A DNA stretch of 64,000 nucleotides from Clostridium saccharobutylicum DSM 13864 (GCF_000473995.1 NC_022571.1:2821416-2885415); one strand, 5' to 3'. Counted from the first letter of the stretch, positions 17,755 to 26,975 are shown. Notes: generated from the letters alone by a model not told the origin. Numbers and translations: made by a program.

Positions 17755-18904
17755 ATATATAATCACTCATAACAAATTGAAGACCCCGATTATCAATTGC
17801 TTGTGCTATTTCTTCTACTGTACGTCCATCTGAAATCTCAAATTGTTCATCACCTTTAGCCTCTTCATCATTACTATGGCCCCCTATTCCAACTGAAACT
17901 CCAGCTGAAATTTTAGTTGCTGCAAGTCCAATTACATTATCACGAAAACGAGCGCATTCACGAGTTGATATAGTAATGCTTGCAAAAGGCAAGAATATTC
18001 TATATGCAGTAATTACCTGTAAAAGCTGTCTCTCATGTACATCTTTTGGATTAATTTTATCATTATTAATTATTGGACGTAACCTTGGACATGACAAAGC
18101 AATTTCAGCATGTGGATACTTACGTTGAAGAAGATATGCATGAAGTCCTGTTGCAAATGCATCCTTACGAAAATCATCTAATCCAAGCAGTGCTGCAAAT
18201 CCAACTCCTCTCATTCCTCCTTTTAATGCTCTTTCCTGTGCATTTAAACGATAAGGAAAAATACGTTTGTGTCCAGCTAAATGTAATGTTTCATATTTAT
18301 CTGAATTATAAGTTTCCTGGAATACAGTAACAAAGTCTGCACCACATTCATGTAAATATGCATATTCATCAGAGTTCATTGGGTATACTTCAAGGCCAAC
18401 CACCTTAAAATATTTTCTAGCTATCTTGCATGCTTCACCAATATAAGAAACATCAGACATACTACGACTTTCACCAGTAAGAAGCAATATTTCCTGTAAT
18501 CCAGTTTTTGCAATGCATTGCATCTCTTTTTCTATTTCTTCTGCATTAAGTTTCGCACGCTTAATTTTATTATGACAGTTAAAACCACAGTAAATACAAT
18601 AGTTTTCACAATAATTAGCAATATAAAGCGGAGTAAACATATAAATTGAATTACCAAAATGCTTGCGTGTTTCAAGTTTCGCACGCTTAGCCATTTCTTC
18701 AAGTAAAGGAAGAGCTGCAGGTGATAATAATGCTGCAAAATCTTCAATATCTAATACATCTTTCTTAAGAGCGGTAAGCACATCATGAGCTGTATATTTT
18801 TCATAATCATATGCTTCCATTTTTGAGATAACCGTATCCATAACATTAGATTCAATCACCTCCATGCCCTCCATATACTTCATATGATCAACACGTTGTT
18901 CCAT
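17747..18904 (-). CDS. thiH: ThiH radical SAM tyrosine lyase
   Basis: 385 residues. ThiH splits tyrosine to dehydroglycine and p-cresol using SAM and a [4Fe-4S] cluster; dehydroglycine feeds ThiG in the anaerobic thiazole pathway. The cluster motif is CENYCIYC (C99, C103, C106), and the C-terminal part with ISAGVSVGIGG is family-typical. ATG 18904 follows AAGGAGGGG and lies 13 bases after thiG. An oxygen-sensitive ThiH rather than ThiO fits an anaerobe. Confidence 0.95.
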   Translation of the reverse strand: MEQRVDHMKYMEGMEVIESNVMDTVISKMEAYDYEKYTAHDVLTALKKDVLDIEDFAALLSPAALPLLEEMAKRAKLETRKHFGNSIYMFTPLYIANYCENYCIYCGFNCHNKIKRAKLNAEEIEKEMQCIAKTGLQEILLLTGESRSMSDVSYIGEACKIARKYFKVVGLEVYPMNSDEYAYLHECGADFVTVFQETYNSDKYETLHLAGHKRIFPYRLNAQERALKGGMRGVGFAALLGLDDFRKDAFATGLHAYLLQRKYPHAEIALSCPRLRPIINNDKINPKDVHERQLLQVITAYRIFLPFASITISTRECARFRDNVIGLAATKISAGVSVGIGGHSNDEEAKGDEQFEISDGRTVEEIAQAIDNRGLQFVMSDYIYV

Positions 18905-18917
18905 TTAAATCCCCTCC

Positions 18918-19694
18918 TTAATCTTCAAGAAATCCAGTTAATGGTGATGAAGCTGAAGCACCTTTATCAAGTACACGACCAAGCCCTGAAAGATATGCAG
19001 ATCTTCCAGCAATTATTGCATTCTTAAAAGCTGATGCCATAGCTGGAATATTTCCTGCTGTGGCAATTGCAGTGTTAGCCATAACTGCTGCCACTCCCAT
19101 TTCCATAGCTTCACAAGCTTGAGAAGGTCGTCCAATTCCCGCATCAACAATAATTGGAAGTTCAATTTCATCAATCAAAATTTTAATAAAATCACGTGTA
19201 CTTAAACCTTTATTGGATCCAATAGGTGAAGCAAGTGGCATAATAGCTGATGCTCCTGCATTTACCATATCTCTTGCAACATTTAAATCTGGATACATAT
19301 AAGGCATTACTACAAATCCCTCTTTTGCAAGAATTTCAGTAGCTTTTAATGTTTCATGATTGTCTGGTAAAAGATATTTTGAATCACGAATAACTTCAAT
19401 TTTAACAAAATCTCCACATCCAATTTCTCTAGCTAAACGTGCAATACGAACTGCTTCCTCAGCATTACGAGCCCCTGATGTATTTGGAAGTAATGTAACA
19501 CTTTTAGGTATATAATCTAAAATATTAGCACTGCCACCTAAATTAGCACGACGTAATGCTAAAGTAATTATCTCAGCTCCAGCATTTTCAACAGCTGCAT
19601 TAATTAGATCAAGTGAATATTTTCCTGATCCTAATATAAATCTTGAATTAAACTCATGTCCACCTATAATAAGTTTGTCAGTATTATTTTCCAT
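18918..19694 (-). CDS. thiG: Thiazole synthase ThiG
   Basis: 258 residues, TIM barrel. ThiG condenses deoxyxylulose phosphate, dehydroglycine and ThiS thiocarboxylate into thiazole phosphate. The Schiff-base lysine is K98 in [29 protein letters not shown] and the phosphate loop [18 protein letters not shown] are conserved. ATG 19694 follows GAAGGAGAAT. It is separated from thiF by 230 bases that contain a structured segment and a dispersed hairpin, so its expression may differ from thiS-thiF. Confidence 0.95.
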   Translation of the reverse strand: MENNTDKLIIGGHEFNSRFILGSGKYSLDLINAAVENAGAEIITLALRRANLGGSANILDYIPKSVTLLPNTSGARNAEEAVRIARLAREIGCGDFVKIEVIRDSKYLLPDNHETLKATEILAKEGFVVMPYMYPDLNVARDMVNAGASAIMPLASPIGSNKGLSTRDFIKILIDEIELPIIVDAGIGRPSQACEAMEMGVAAVMANTAIATAGNIPAMASAFKNAIIAGRSAYLSGLGRVLDKGASASSPLTGFLED

Positions 19695-19738
19695 GTTCTA
19701 TTCTCCTTCACTTTCCAAATTTTAAATTTATTTCATAG

Positions 19739-19815
19739 CTAGCATCCGTAACACTCCAACTTCTACAATGTTGAGATAACGGCTGCACGCTCCTGGACGA
19801 GGTACCATTGAGTGT
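19739..19815 (-). other. GC-rich structured leader before thiG, unidentified
   Basis: On the minus strand ACACTC (left) pairs with GAGTGT (right), enclosing CTCGTCCAGGAG and the hairpin CAACATTGTAGAAGTTG, a possible three-way junction. The segment is far richer in GC than the rest of the window, which suggests selection on RNA structure. It lacks the CUGAGA and ACCUGA cores of a TPP riboswitch. It could be an undescribed leader or processing element. Confidence 0.45.
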
Positions 19816-19878
19816 ATAAGTTCAACTAAAATTCAGATGGGGATCAACCCTAACCTTAATCAGGTTTTACTTGATAAG
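19816..19878. repeat. Dispersed hairpin, family 2 (copy 1)
   Basis: Begins ATAAGTTCAACTAAAATTCA and ends GGTTTTACTTGATA; the ends resemble those of elements at 32752 and 53970. Stem is partly eroded here. It sits next to the structured segment before thiG. Confidence 0.55.
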
Positions 19879-19924
19879 ATATCTAGTCACTGTAACACTT
19901 TCATGTTCTATTAAATTGTTAGAT

Positions 19925-20734
19925 TTATACTTCTTCTATCCCCAGTATTAATCTTAAAACCATATTTGATTGATGACCTGCGCAAATAGATACACGTGGA
20001 GCCATTAGGCCTCGTCCTACCATTGCTCCAGTTGTCCTATCCCCACATAAATAAAAATTATCTGTTATTTTTTTCGTGATTATTGTATTACTGCTTTCAT
20101 ACCCAGCCATTCCTGATGCTGATACAATTTTTTTTAGCGGATAATATTCAATAAGAGTATTTACAAGCAGAGCCTTAGCTTTTGGATTATCAAATGCTTC
20201 ACAAATAATTTCATCATTTTTAAATAATGCTTGGACATTTTTTTCCGTAACTTGTACAGTATCAATAGTTACTTCAATAAATGGATTTATTTCTTCAATT
20301 TCATTTTTTAATGCTTCTGTTTTATATAATCCAAGATGCTTAATTTTATATTGCTGACGATTTAAATTACTTGGTTCTACTATATCAAAATCAATTAAAT
20401 GTAAATGTCCCACTCCTGTTCTTGCTAAACTTACTGCTATATTAGAGCCAAGACCGCCAAGTCCCGCAATCGCTACTTTAGCAGCTTTAACTTTTTCAAA
20501 TACATGTGGAGTATGTCTTGCACACATCAAGCTTTCAAATTCATCTTGTGGTGGCATTTTACCTTTTTCAATAAAGCTTACTTCATCATTTTCATTAAGA
20601 TTATAATCATTAAAAGTTTGAAATCCATTTAAAATAGTTATTATATTTTTTTCATCATCATAATGCTCTTTACGCAAATCATGAAGACTTAAACAATTAG
20701 TTGTTACTTTCTTACCATTAATCTTTATATTCAA
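19925..20734 (-). CDS. thiF: ThiF-family adenylyltransferase with N-terminal ThiS-like domain
   Basis: 269 residues. Residues about 1-65 form a ubiquitin-like fold (LNIKINGKKVTTNCLSLHDL) that lacks the terminal GG of ThiS and instead runs into KGKMPPQDEF. Residues 80-269 are the E1-like adenylyltransferase with the nucleotide loop AGLGGLGSN and the Asp-Asn-Arg segment (DFDIVEPSNLNRQQYK). It activates the C-terminal glycine of ThiS with ATP for sulfur transfer. The fused form is known among clostridial ThiF (ThiF family 2). I choose TTG 20734, which overlaps the thiS TGA and is 8 bases from AGGAGG; GTG 20743 would overlap that site. Confidence 0.9.
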   Translation of the reverse strand: MNIKINGKKVTTNCLSLHDLRKEHYDDEKNIITILNGFQTFNDYNLNENDEVSFIEKGKMPPQDEFESLMCARHTPHVFEKVKAAKVAIAGLGGLGSNIAVSLARTGVGHLHLIDFDIVEPSNLNRQQYKIKHLGLYKTEALKNEIEEINPFIEVTIDTVQVTEKNVQALFKNDEIICEAFDNPKAKALLVNTLIEYYPLKKIVSASGMAGYESSNTIITKKITDNFYLCGDRTTGAMVGRGLMAPRVSICAGHQSNMVLRLILGIEEV

Positions 20735-20735
20735 A

Positions 20736-20933
20736 TCAGCCACCTCCTACAAAACTTACAACTTCAATAGTATCACCATCTGTTAATATTTTTTCTTCAT
20801 ATTGAGTTTTAGGCACAATTGAGCCGTTACATTCAACTGCAACAAAAGCAATTTTATAACCTTCTCGCACTAAATAATGCGCTAAACTTAGATTATCTGC
20901 ATTGCTTATTTTATTGCCATTTACGTATATCAT
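20736..20933 (-). CDS. thiS: Sulfur carrier protein ThiS
   Basis: 65 residues, beta-grasp fold, with the required terminal Gly-Gly (VSFVGGG; three glycines here). ThiF adenylates this end and it becomes the thiocarboxylate that gives sulfur to ThiG. First gene of the thi operon, behind AGGAGGTGAATT and the riboswitch described at 20962. Confidence 0.93.
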   Translation of the reverse strand: MIYVNGNKISNADNLSLAHYLVREGYKIAFVAVECNGSIVPKTQYEEKILTDGDTIEVVSFVGGG

Positions 20934-20961
20934 AATTCACCTCCTAAAAATTGGAAATAGC

Positions 20962-21017
20962 AAAAAAGGCCACACGAAGACTTACACCCGTGGTGGTGTA
21001 CCCCTTCGTGTGACCTT
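20962..21017 (-). promoter_or_regulatory. HMP-PP riboswitch (thiS motif), terminator-embedded
   Basis: Minus-strand RNA: AAGGUCACACGAAG pairs with CUUCGUGUGGCCUU, enclosing GGGGUACACCACCACGGGUG and UAAGU, and is followed directly by a run of U. It is 28 bases upstream of thiS. A regulatory aptamer built into the terminator stem in front of thiS is the definition of the HMP-PP riboswitch, which senses the pyrimidine precursor of thiamine. Ligand binding would stabilise the terminator and lower thiazole-gene expression. Identification rests on architecture, position and conserved inner loop. Confidence 0.82.
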
Positions 21018-21036
21018 AATCATCACTCTGTAACAT

Positions 21037-21065
21037 ATAATACCAATATGTTATCATAATGTCAA
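21037..21065 (-). promoter_or_regulatory. Promoter of the thi operon
   Basis: TTGACA (21060-21065) and TATTAT (21037-21042) on the minus strand with a 17-base spacer, an excellent housekeeping promoter. Transcription would start near 21030, right before the riboswitch. Confidence 0.8.
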
Positions 21066-21159
21066 TATAATTTTATAATTCATATCAAATTAATAATTTC
21101 ATTTTATTTTTCTTCCTTCAAATTCCAAGGGAGGAATTTATTCTAAAAGATCTAATATA

Positions 21160-21243
21160 TTAATTAACATCTACATAATTTTCAAGATATTCAGTTTTGC
21201 TCAAGGGGCTGTACGCATCATGGTCTCCAATATGATAATACAT
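21160..21243 (-). pseudogene. 27-residue gene relic
   Basis: ATG 21243 reads MYYHIGDHDAYSPLSKTEYL and ends NYVDVN-TAA. The sequence is protein-like, with no ribosome site, and looks like the C-terminal tail of a lost gene. Family not recognised. The rest of 21066-21457 holds a 9-bp hairpin AGATAATAT/ATATTATCT near 21256-21279 and nothing else I can name. Confidence 0.35.
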
Positions 21244-21526
21244 TAACAACTAGATAATATGGTTTTATATTATCTGTTCCTAGTGTACGAATATTACAAC
21301 TTAATGCAATAAGATAAGTCAACCCGAAATGTTTTTTACCAAATAAAACTTTGATCACCAATATTTCCTATAGATATTAAAACTACATATGGAAAAAAAA
21401 GTATTGCTATGATACAATTAATTAAAGTGAATTGATCAAATAAAAAAATATATAAATTTGGTCTTATTTTGTAATCGTTTATCAAAGTGTTTTTTATTAA
21501 ATTTTATATGTAAAGGAGAAGATAAA

Positions 21527-22804
21527 ATGGCAAAGATAAAAATTCCATACAACAAAAAAATGTTAGAGGTAGATATTCCAGATAAAAATCTTGCAGCTGT
21601 CCTTCAATCAGGATCAGAGAGTTACACAACAAAACTTACACAAGAAGAAATTGTCGAACAAGCATTAGATAATCCTATTGGAAGTAAGAGTTTAGAAGAA
21701 TTGGTAAAGGGAAAAAATAATATGGTTATTATAACAAGTGATCATACAAGACCTGTTCCAAGCAAAATTACTTTGCCAATATTATTAAGAAGAATTAGAA
21801 AAGTAAATCCTGAAATAGATATAAAAATTTTAATTGCAACAGGATTCCATAGACCAACAACCCGAGAAGAAATGATTGATAAATTTGGTGAAAATATTGT
21901 AAATAATGAACAAATAATAAATCATCTTTCCCAAAATAAAGATGACCTAGCACTTATAGGAACCCTTCCATCAGGTGGAGAACTATGGATAAACAAATTA
22001 GCGGTTGAAGCTGAACTTGTAATCTCTGAAGGATTTATAGAACCACACTTTTTTGCTGGTTTTTCTGGAGGCAGGAAAAGTATTTTACCAGGAATAGCCG
22101 CTGCTGGAACAATTATGTGGAATCATAATTCAGAATTTATAAATAGTAATAATGCAAGAACAGGAAAACTTTTAAAAAATCCTATACATGAAGATATGCT
22201 TTTTGCAGCTCAAAAAGCAGGTTTAGCATTTATAATGAACGTAGTTATAGACAAGGATAAAAAAATTATACATGCTGTTAGTGGAGATAGTAAACTTGCA
22301 CATGAAGAGGGATGTAAATTTGTTTCAAATCTTTCAAGTATTAAAAGTGTAAAGGGAGATATAGTAATTAGTTCTAATGGTGGATATCCACTTGATCAAA
22401 ATATATATCAGTCTGTTAAAGGAATGACAGCAGCTGAAGCATGTTGTAAAGATGGTTCTGTAATAATAATGGTATCTGCTTGTAATGATGGTCATGGTGG
22501 AGAATCATTTTATAAGAATATGGCAGAAGCAAAAAGCCCTCAAGAAGTATTAGATAAAGTACTTAAAGTTTCAAAGAACGAAACAAAACCAGATCAATGG
22601 GAATTTCAAATTTTAGCAAGAATATTAAGTAAAAATAAAGTTATTATGGTGACAGATATGTGTGATACTAAAATAATAAAGGACATGCATATGGATCATG
22701 CGTCTACAATTGAAGAAGCATTGAATAAAGCCTATAAATTAAAAGGAAATGATGCAAAGGTTGTTGTTATACCAGATGGTGTTTCTGTTGTAGTAACTGA
22801 CTAA
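21527..22804 (+). CDS. LarA-family nickel-pincer enzyme (lactate racemase-like)
   Basis: 425 residues from ATG 21527 (MAKIKIPYNK), placed by AAAGGAGAAG; an in-frame TTG 23 codons earlier has no ribosome site. The LarA domain has TSDHTRPVPSK, the first histidine region ATGFHRPTTREEM, and FFAGFSGGRKSILPG with the pincer lysine. LarA racemases use a Ni-bound, lysine-linked thiocarboxylated pyridine cofactor. Characterised relatives act on lactate or other 2-hydroxyacids. No larB/larC/larE cofactor genes are in the window, and no lactate gene is adjacent, so the substrate is open. Confidence 0.88.
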   Translation: MAKIKIPYNKKMLEVDIPDKNLAAVLQSGSESYTTKLTQEEIVEQALDNPIGSKSLEELVKGKNNMVIITSDHTRPVPSKITLPILLRRIRKVNPEIDIKILIATGFHRPTTREEMIDKFGENIVNNEQIINHLSQNKDDLALIGTLPSGGELWINKLAVEAELVISEGFIEPHFFAGFSGGRKSILPGIAAAGTIMWNHNSEFINSNNARTGKLLKNPIHEDMLFAAQKAGLAFIMNVVIDKDKKIIHAVSGDSKLAHEEGCKFVSNLSSIKSVKGDIVISSNGGYPLDQNIYQSVKGMTAAEACCKDGSVIIMVSACNDGHGGESFYKNMAEAKSPQEVLDKVLKVSKNETKPDQWEFQILARILSKNKVIMVTDMCDTKIIKDMHMDHASTIEEALNKAYKLKGNDAKVVVIPDGVSVVVTD

Positions 22805-22807
22805 CCT

Positions 22808-22843
22808 AAAAAAGAGGATTAGAATTTATTAATCCTCTTTTTT
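22808..22843 (+). terminator. Terminator after the LarA-like gene
   Basis: AAAAAAGAGGATTA pairs with TAATCCTCTTTTTT; ends in six T. Confidence 0.88.
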
Positions 22844-22850
22844 AGTTAAT

Positions 22851-22945
22851 ATATATGTTAAAAATTGAATTCTACATTGAAATTATGTATAGTATCACTA
22901 CGGAATGAATAAATCATATTGCAACATATATCTCTGATTTATTTA
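22851..22945. repeat. Dispersed 92-base repeat, copy A
   Basis: Begins ATATATGTTAAAAATTGAAT and contains TATCACTA and CATATTGCAACATATAT. A second copy is at 54530-54620; the first 28 bases are identical and the whole is about 80 percent identical. Both copies sit just downstream of a terminator. The rest of 22946-23139 shows no gene. Confidence 0.65.
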
Positions 22946-23154
22946 CGATGATAATTTATAATTACACTCTAAATTAATAACATTCTACTCAGTTATAATC
23001 ATTCCAAATCTTATGATAGATTTTCACATGCTTTTGCTTACTTTTCTTTTACCCTTATATAAAATCCACTCATTTTTTGATAATTATGTATGAATATTAA
23101 TAATAGAAAGACAAATACTATGAGAGTAAAATTTATTGCTTGGAGGTATTATAT

Positions 23155-23826
23155 ATGTTTGAACATAAAAAACAATTATTACATGAAGTAAAAGTTGAGA
23201 AACCCAATCCACAATACGCAGTATTAATGCAGGAACAATTAGGTGGAGGTAACGGAGAACTTAAAGCAGCACTGCAATATCTTTCTCAAAGTTTTAGAAT
23301 AAAAGATCAAGAAATAAAGGATTTATTTTTGGATATTGGTGCAGAAGAACTTAGCCATATGGAAATGGTAGCACAAACAATAAACTTGCTAAATGGCCAT
23401 GATGTAAATAATACAGCAATTAATAGTGGAGAAATCCAAACTCATGTTCAATGCGGATTATCACCTGTATTAATTAATTCATCTGGAGCACCATGGACAG
23501 CAGATTATGTAACTGTTACTGGTGATTTAGTTGCAGATTTATTATCTAATATAGCATCTGAACAAAGAGCTAAAGTTGTATATGAATACTTGTATCGCCA
23601 AATTGAAGACAAAGAAGTTAGAGCAACAATTGATTTCTTACTTAACAGAGAGGAAGCTCATAATGCATTATTTAGAGAAGCCTTAAACAAAGTTCAAAAT
23701 ACAGGGTCAAATAAAGATTTTGGTGTTACACAAGATTCTAAACTTTACTTTGATCTATCTAAACCAGGACCTTCACATGAAGCTCCAAACCCAACTCCAC
23801 CTTCATTTGAAAATCCTAGAAAATAA
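23155..23826 (+). CDS. Manganese catalase / spore coat CotJC-like
   Basis: 223 residues from ATG 23155, set by GGAGG at 8 bases. Ferritin-like four-helix Mn-catalase domain; the dimanganese ligands fall in GELKAALQYLSQSF, AEELSHMEMVA and NREEAHNALF. The proline-rich tail PGPSHEAPNPTPPSFENPRK is typical of spore-associated members related to CotJC. It would remove hydrogen peroxide, probably at the spore coat. A CotF-like coat gene follows 47 bases later, and the two probably form an operon expressed during sporulation. Confidence 0.9.
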   Translation: MFEHKKQLLHEVKVEKPNPQYAVLMQEQLGGGNGELKAALQYLSQSFRIKDQEIKDLFLDIGAEELSHMEMVAQTINLLNGHDVNNTAINSGEIQTHVQCGLSPVLINSSGAPWTADYVTVTGDLVADLLSNIASEQRAKVVYEYLYRQIEDKEVRATIDFLLNREEAHNALFREALNKVQNTGSNKDFGVTQDSKLYFDLSKPGPSHEAPNPTPPSFENPRK

Positions 23827-23873
23827 AGTCTAATATTAATATATAAAATATCTAATTAACAGGAGGAATATAT

Positions 23874-24422
23874 ATGCAATTATCATGTGGTGAATTACAT
23901 AATTTAAGTGAATTAATTTTAAGCTGCGTAAATTCCATAACTAATATGGCATTGTATAAAAATGCAGTTACAGATCCAGAATTAAAGGCTATGATAGAAG
24001 CCCATTTTCCAGTTCATGTTCAAGATTACAATATGAAAGTTAAATTTGTTAAAGAAGCAACTGCACCTACAGAAAAGTTAAATGTTCCAGTGTTATCAAA
24101 AGTTCTACAAGACTTTACTAAAGCACCAGTTGCAACAATTCCAGTTACACCTAGAACAGATATACAACAATTAAATGATAGGGAAATAGCTACAGGATAT
24201 CTTTTAACTTTAAAAAGAGCTGGAAGAGAATATGCATGGAGTGCTATGGAAGCAAGTAATCCAGAACTTCGAGAATTTTTAAAGGATGCCTTTACAATGA
24301 GTTGTAATCATGCTTATGAAGTATGGCAATGGATGGTCAAAAATGGTTTTTATGCTTTATCTCCAGCACCACAAACTGAAATAGATACAATAGGATCTAT
24401 CTTCAATCTAGTGCAACAATAA
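23874..24422 (+). CDS. CotF-family spore coat protein
   Basis: 182 residues, all-helical. Two ferritin-like helical halves: LSELILSCVNSITNMALYK and, near the C-terminus, SAMEASNPELREFLKDAFTM followed by SCNHAYEVWQWMVKNGFY. The NPELR...FTMSCNHAYEVW pattern is characteristic of CotF. It is a structural protein of the spore coat. ATG 23874 follows AGGAGGAATAT. It follows the Mn-catalase gene in the same direction. Confidence 0.87.
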   Translation: MQLSCGELHNLSELILSCVNSITNMALYKNAVTDPELKAMIEAHFPVHVQDYNMKVKFVKEATAPTEKLNVPVLSKVLQDFTKAPVATIPVTPRTDIQQLNDREIATGYLLTLKRAGREYAWSAMEASNPELREFLKDAFTMSCNHAYEVWQWMVKNGFYALSPAPQTEIDTIGSIFNLVQQ

Positions 24423-24545
24423 AATACATTTTCTATAAATAATTATAGATTTTATTTCTAAAGAGCATTTGTATTTTTATAGATGCTCTTTATTTTACAA
24501 ATGACTAAGTTAATGTCGTCATTATAATTAATGGAGGTAAATAAT

Positions 24546-25586
24546 GTGAAAAAAAAAGGTACGATTATATTAATTTTTATATTAACACTTATGATAGCAG
24601 GCTTTTTTATTATAAAAAACTTGACTGAAACACTTGATGGTAAAATTAATACATATATTGCATTAAACTTACAATTAGATAAAATTCTTAATCCACAATC
24701 AATCGACGATAAATCTATAGAACAAATTAGAGAAAATTTAAATAAACAATCTACTAAGTCTTCTAAGCAACCTATACCATTTTCAAACATAAAAAACATT
24801 ACCATAGAAGAAAACTCTGAGAAAATACCAATAAGAATATATACACCTGAATACGAAGGGATACTTCCCGTGATTATTTATTCACATGGTGGCACCTGGA
24901 TTGCAGGAAACCTTGATACCCATGACAATGTTTGTAGAAAGCTTTCACAAAATACAAAAGCAATAGTTGTATCCGTAGATTACCGCCTTGCTCCAGAAAA
25001 TCCTTTTCCTGCTGCACTAAATGATGTATATAATGTATTACAATGGACTAGCAAAAATGCAAAAAGCATAAATGGCGACGAAAAACATATTGCTCTTGCT
25101 GGCGATAGTGCTGGGGGAAATCTTTCTGCAGCAGTTTCATTAATGTCGCGAGATAAAAACGGTCCTCACATTACTTGTCAGGTATTAATATATCCATCTA
25201 CAAACTTATATGAATTAAATTCTCAATCTTGGCTTTACTTTTCTAATCGTTTCAATATTTCAAAAGAAGAAATGGAAAAATATATTTCATTATATGTACC
25301 ACAAAAAGAAGATCTAAAAAATCCATATGTCTCTCCTCTTTTAGCTAATAAATTTGATCAATTACCAGATACACTTGTTATAACAGCAGAAATTGATCCT
25401 CTTAGAGACGAAGGAGAAGATTATAGTAAAAAACTAAAAGATGCAGGAATACAATCTGAAGTTATAAGATTTAATGGTGTTACTCATGGATTTATCACAA
25501 TGGATAAGATCACAAATAAAGCAGACGAAGCATTGAATCAAATTTCTTCATATTTGCAAGATGAATTTCAAACTGAAAAACAATAA
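24546..25586 (+). CDS. Membrane-anchored alpha/beta hydrolase (HSL family esterase)
   Basis: 346 residues. GTG 24546 is 8 bases after GGAGG; an ATG at 24531 lies upstream of that site and is unlikely. Residues 1-25 (VKKKGTIILIFILTLMIAGF) form a signal anchor, so the catalytic domain is probably outside the membrane. Hormone-sensitive lipase motifs are complete: oxyanion HGGTW, nucleophile GDSAGG, Asp in EIDPLRDEG and His in GVTHGF. It would hydrolyse short-chain or aryl esters. It starts 123 bases after the CotF gene and is probably transcribed alone. Confidence 0.88.
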   Translation: MKKKGTIILIFILTLMIAGFFIIKNLTETLDGKINTYIALNLQLDKILNPQSIDDKSIEQIRENLNKQSTKSSKQPIPFSNIKNITIEENSEKIPIRIYTPEYEGILPVIIYSHGGTWIAGNLDTHDNVCRKLSQNTKAIVVSVDYRLAPENPFPAALNDVYNVLQWTSKNAKSINGDEKHIALAGDSAGGNLSAAVSLMSRDKNGPHITCQVLIYPSTNLYELNSQSWLYFSNRFNISKEEMEKYISLYVPQKEDLKNPYVSPLLANKFDQLPDTLVITAEIDPLRDEGEDYSKKLKDAGIQSEVIRFNGVTHGFITMDKITNKADEALNQISSYLQDEFQTEKQ

Positions 25587-25720
25587 CAAACACAATTACA
25601 TTATCTGCATTGTTTGAAGCTAGAAATCACATAGCTGTTTATTTTTTTACATTTAATGATTTTTTTGATTTTTTCTTATGTTAAAGCTATTTGTTAATAT
25701 TTTAATAATTTAGAACAAAA

Positions 25721-25756
25721 TTTTAGACTATCTATATATTTTTAGATAGTCTAAAA
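25721..25756. terminator. Bidirectional terminator
   Basis: TTTTAGACTATCTA pairs with TAGATAGTCTAAAA, serving the esterase and, in the other direction, the old yellow enzyme gene. The remainder of 25587-25906 has no feature I can support. Confidence 0.8.
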
Positions 25757-25906
25757 CTTTAACTTTAAGCAATAATGCTTTCTTTAGAAGTTATTTATAC
25801 ACTTTCCAGTTTATTGATAATACATTAACTTAATATTAAAACACAAAGAAACAATTATGTATTGAATTTTTTAATAACTGTTTATCTGCATCACTTACAT
25901 TATTTA

Positions 25907-26908
25907 TTATCCCAAGCTTTCAATCGCTTTTTTTGCCCACATTGAATCTCTAAACATAGCCCTTCCTACTCCAACAAGATCAGCTTTACCTGAAGTTAAT
26001 AACTTTTCAGCAGCATTAGCTTCAGTTATCCCACCTGTTAATATAACTGGAATTGACACTACTTCTTTAATAGACTGTGTAAGCTCAGAAAAATATCCTT
26101 GTTGTCCAACAAGACCTGGAACTGTGTACCCACATAATCCACCTGAAATATCTAGTATATCTATTCCTGCTTTTTGAAATTCTAACGCTGCTATTTTACT
26201 ATCTTCTATTGTTGTTCCACCCTCCATATAATCGCAAGCTCCAAGTCTAAGAAGAATTGGAAAATCTCCACCTACTGCCTCTTTTACAGCTTCTATGACT
26301 TCTAAATGAATTTTAATTCTACCTAATACATCACCGCCATATTCATCATTTCTTTTATTTGTAAGTGGAGAATAAAATTGATTTAAAAGATATCCATGAG
26401 CAGAATGAATCTCTATACCATCAAAACCAGCATCCTTTACACGTTTTGCTGCATCTTTGAAATTTTGAATTATTTCTTTTATTTCTTGTTTTCTGAGTTC
26501 CTTTGGCACTTCCGATTTTGAACGTGGATTAACTATAGATGAAGGACCTACATTCGCGTATCCGCCTGTAACATCTGTATTAGTTGCACTTCCTGCATGG
26601 TTAATTTGCATTATTGCTTTGGAACCATTTTTGTGAATAATATCAGCTAATTTTTTCAAACCTTCAACAGTACTATCATCTGCTACAGATAACTGCCCTT
26701 TACTAGCTCTACCTTGAGGTGTAATAAAACTGTGCTCAATAATAATCAATGATATATAACCACCTCGAGATTTTTCATCATAATATTGTAATAATTCCTT
26801 ACTTACCTCTCCATTACCTTCTGATTTAGAAGTAGCCATAGGTGGAAAGACTAATCTATTTTTCAAAGATAACTTACAGTTATCTAATGTTTTAATTAAA
26901 TATGACAT
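25907..26908 (-). CDS. Old yellow enzyme family NADH:flavin oxidoreductase
   Basis: 333 residues, FMN-binding TIM barrel of the YqjM/enoate reductase type. Motifs: RLVFPPMATSKS, FDGIEIHSAHGYLLNQFYSP with the substrate-binding His pair, GGDVLGRIKIHLE and the FMN phosphate loop GVGRAMFRDS. It is the short form, without the C-terminal Fe-S/FAD half of 2,4-dienoyl-CoA reductase. Such enzymes reduce activated C=C bonds in electrophiles. Upstream lies a CACTTTAAAGTA operator shared with other flavoprotein genes, and a decayed marR gene. Confidence 0.92.
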   Translation of the reverse strand: MSYLIKTLDNCKLSLKNRLVFPPMATSKSEGNGEVSKELLQYYDEKSRGGYISLIIIEHSFITPQGRASKGQLSVADDSTVEGLKKLADIIHKNGSKAIMQINHAGSATNTDVTGGYANVGPSSIVNPRSKSEVPKELRKQEIKEIIQNFKDAAKRVKDAGFDGIEIHSAHGYLLNQFYSPLTNKRNDEYGGDVLGRIKIHLEVIEAVKEAVGGDFPILLRLGACDYMEGGTTIEDSKIAALEFQKAGIDILDISGGLCGYTVPGLVGQQGYFSELTQSIKEVVSIPVILTGGITEANAAEKLLTSGKADLVGVGRAMFRDSMWAKKAIESLG

Positions 26909-26975
26909 TTTTATCGCTTCCCCTTTTGTTATTTTATTCCTATGCTCATTATATGACGAGATAGTTAATAATTAA

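Noticed and set aside
18532-18747. 71-residue ORF on the same strand inside thiH
   Set aside because: It is a frame shadow of the well-conserved thiH gene.
19695-19924. TPP riboswitch before thiG
   Set aside because: The TPP cores CUGAGA and ACCUGAxxxGG-AAUGCC are absent. AACCTGATTAAGG belongs to the dispersed hairpin.
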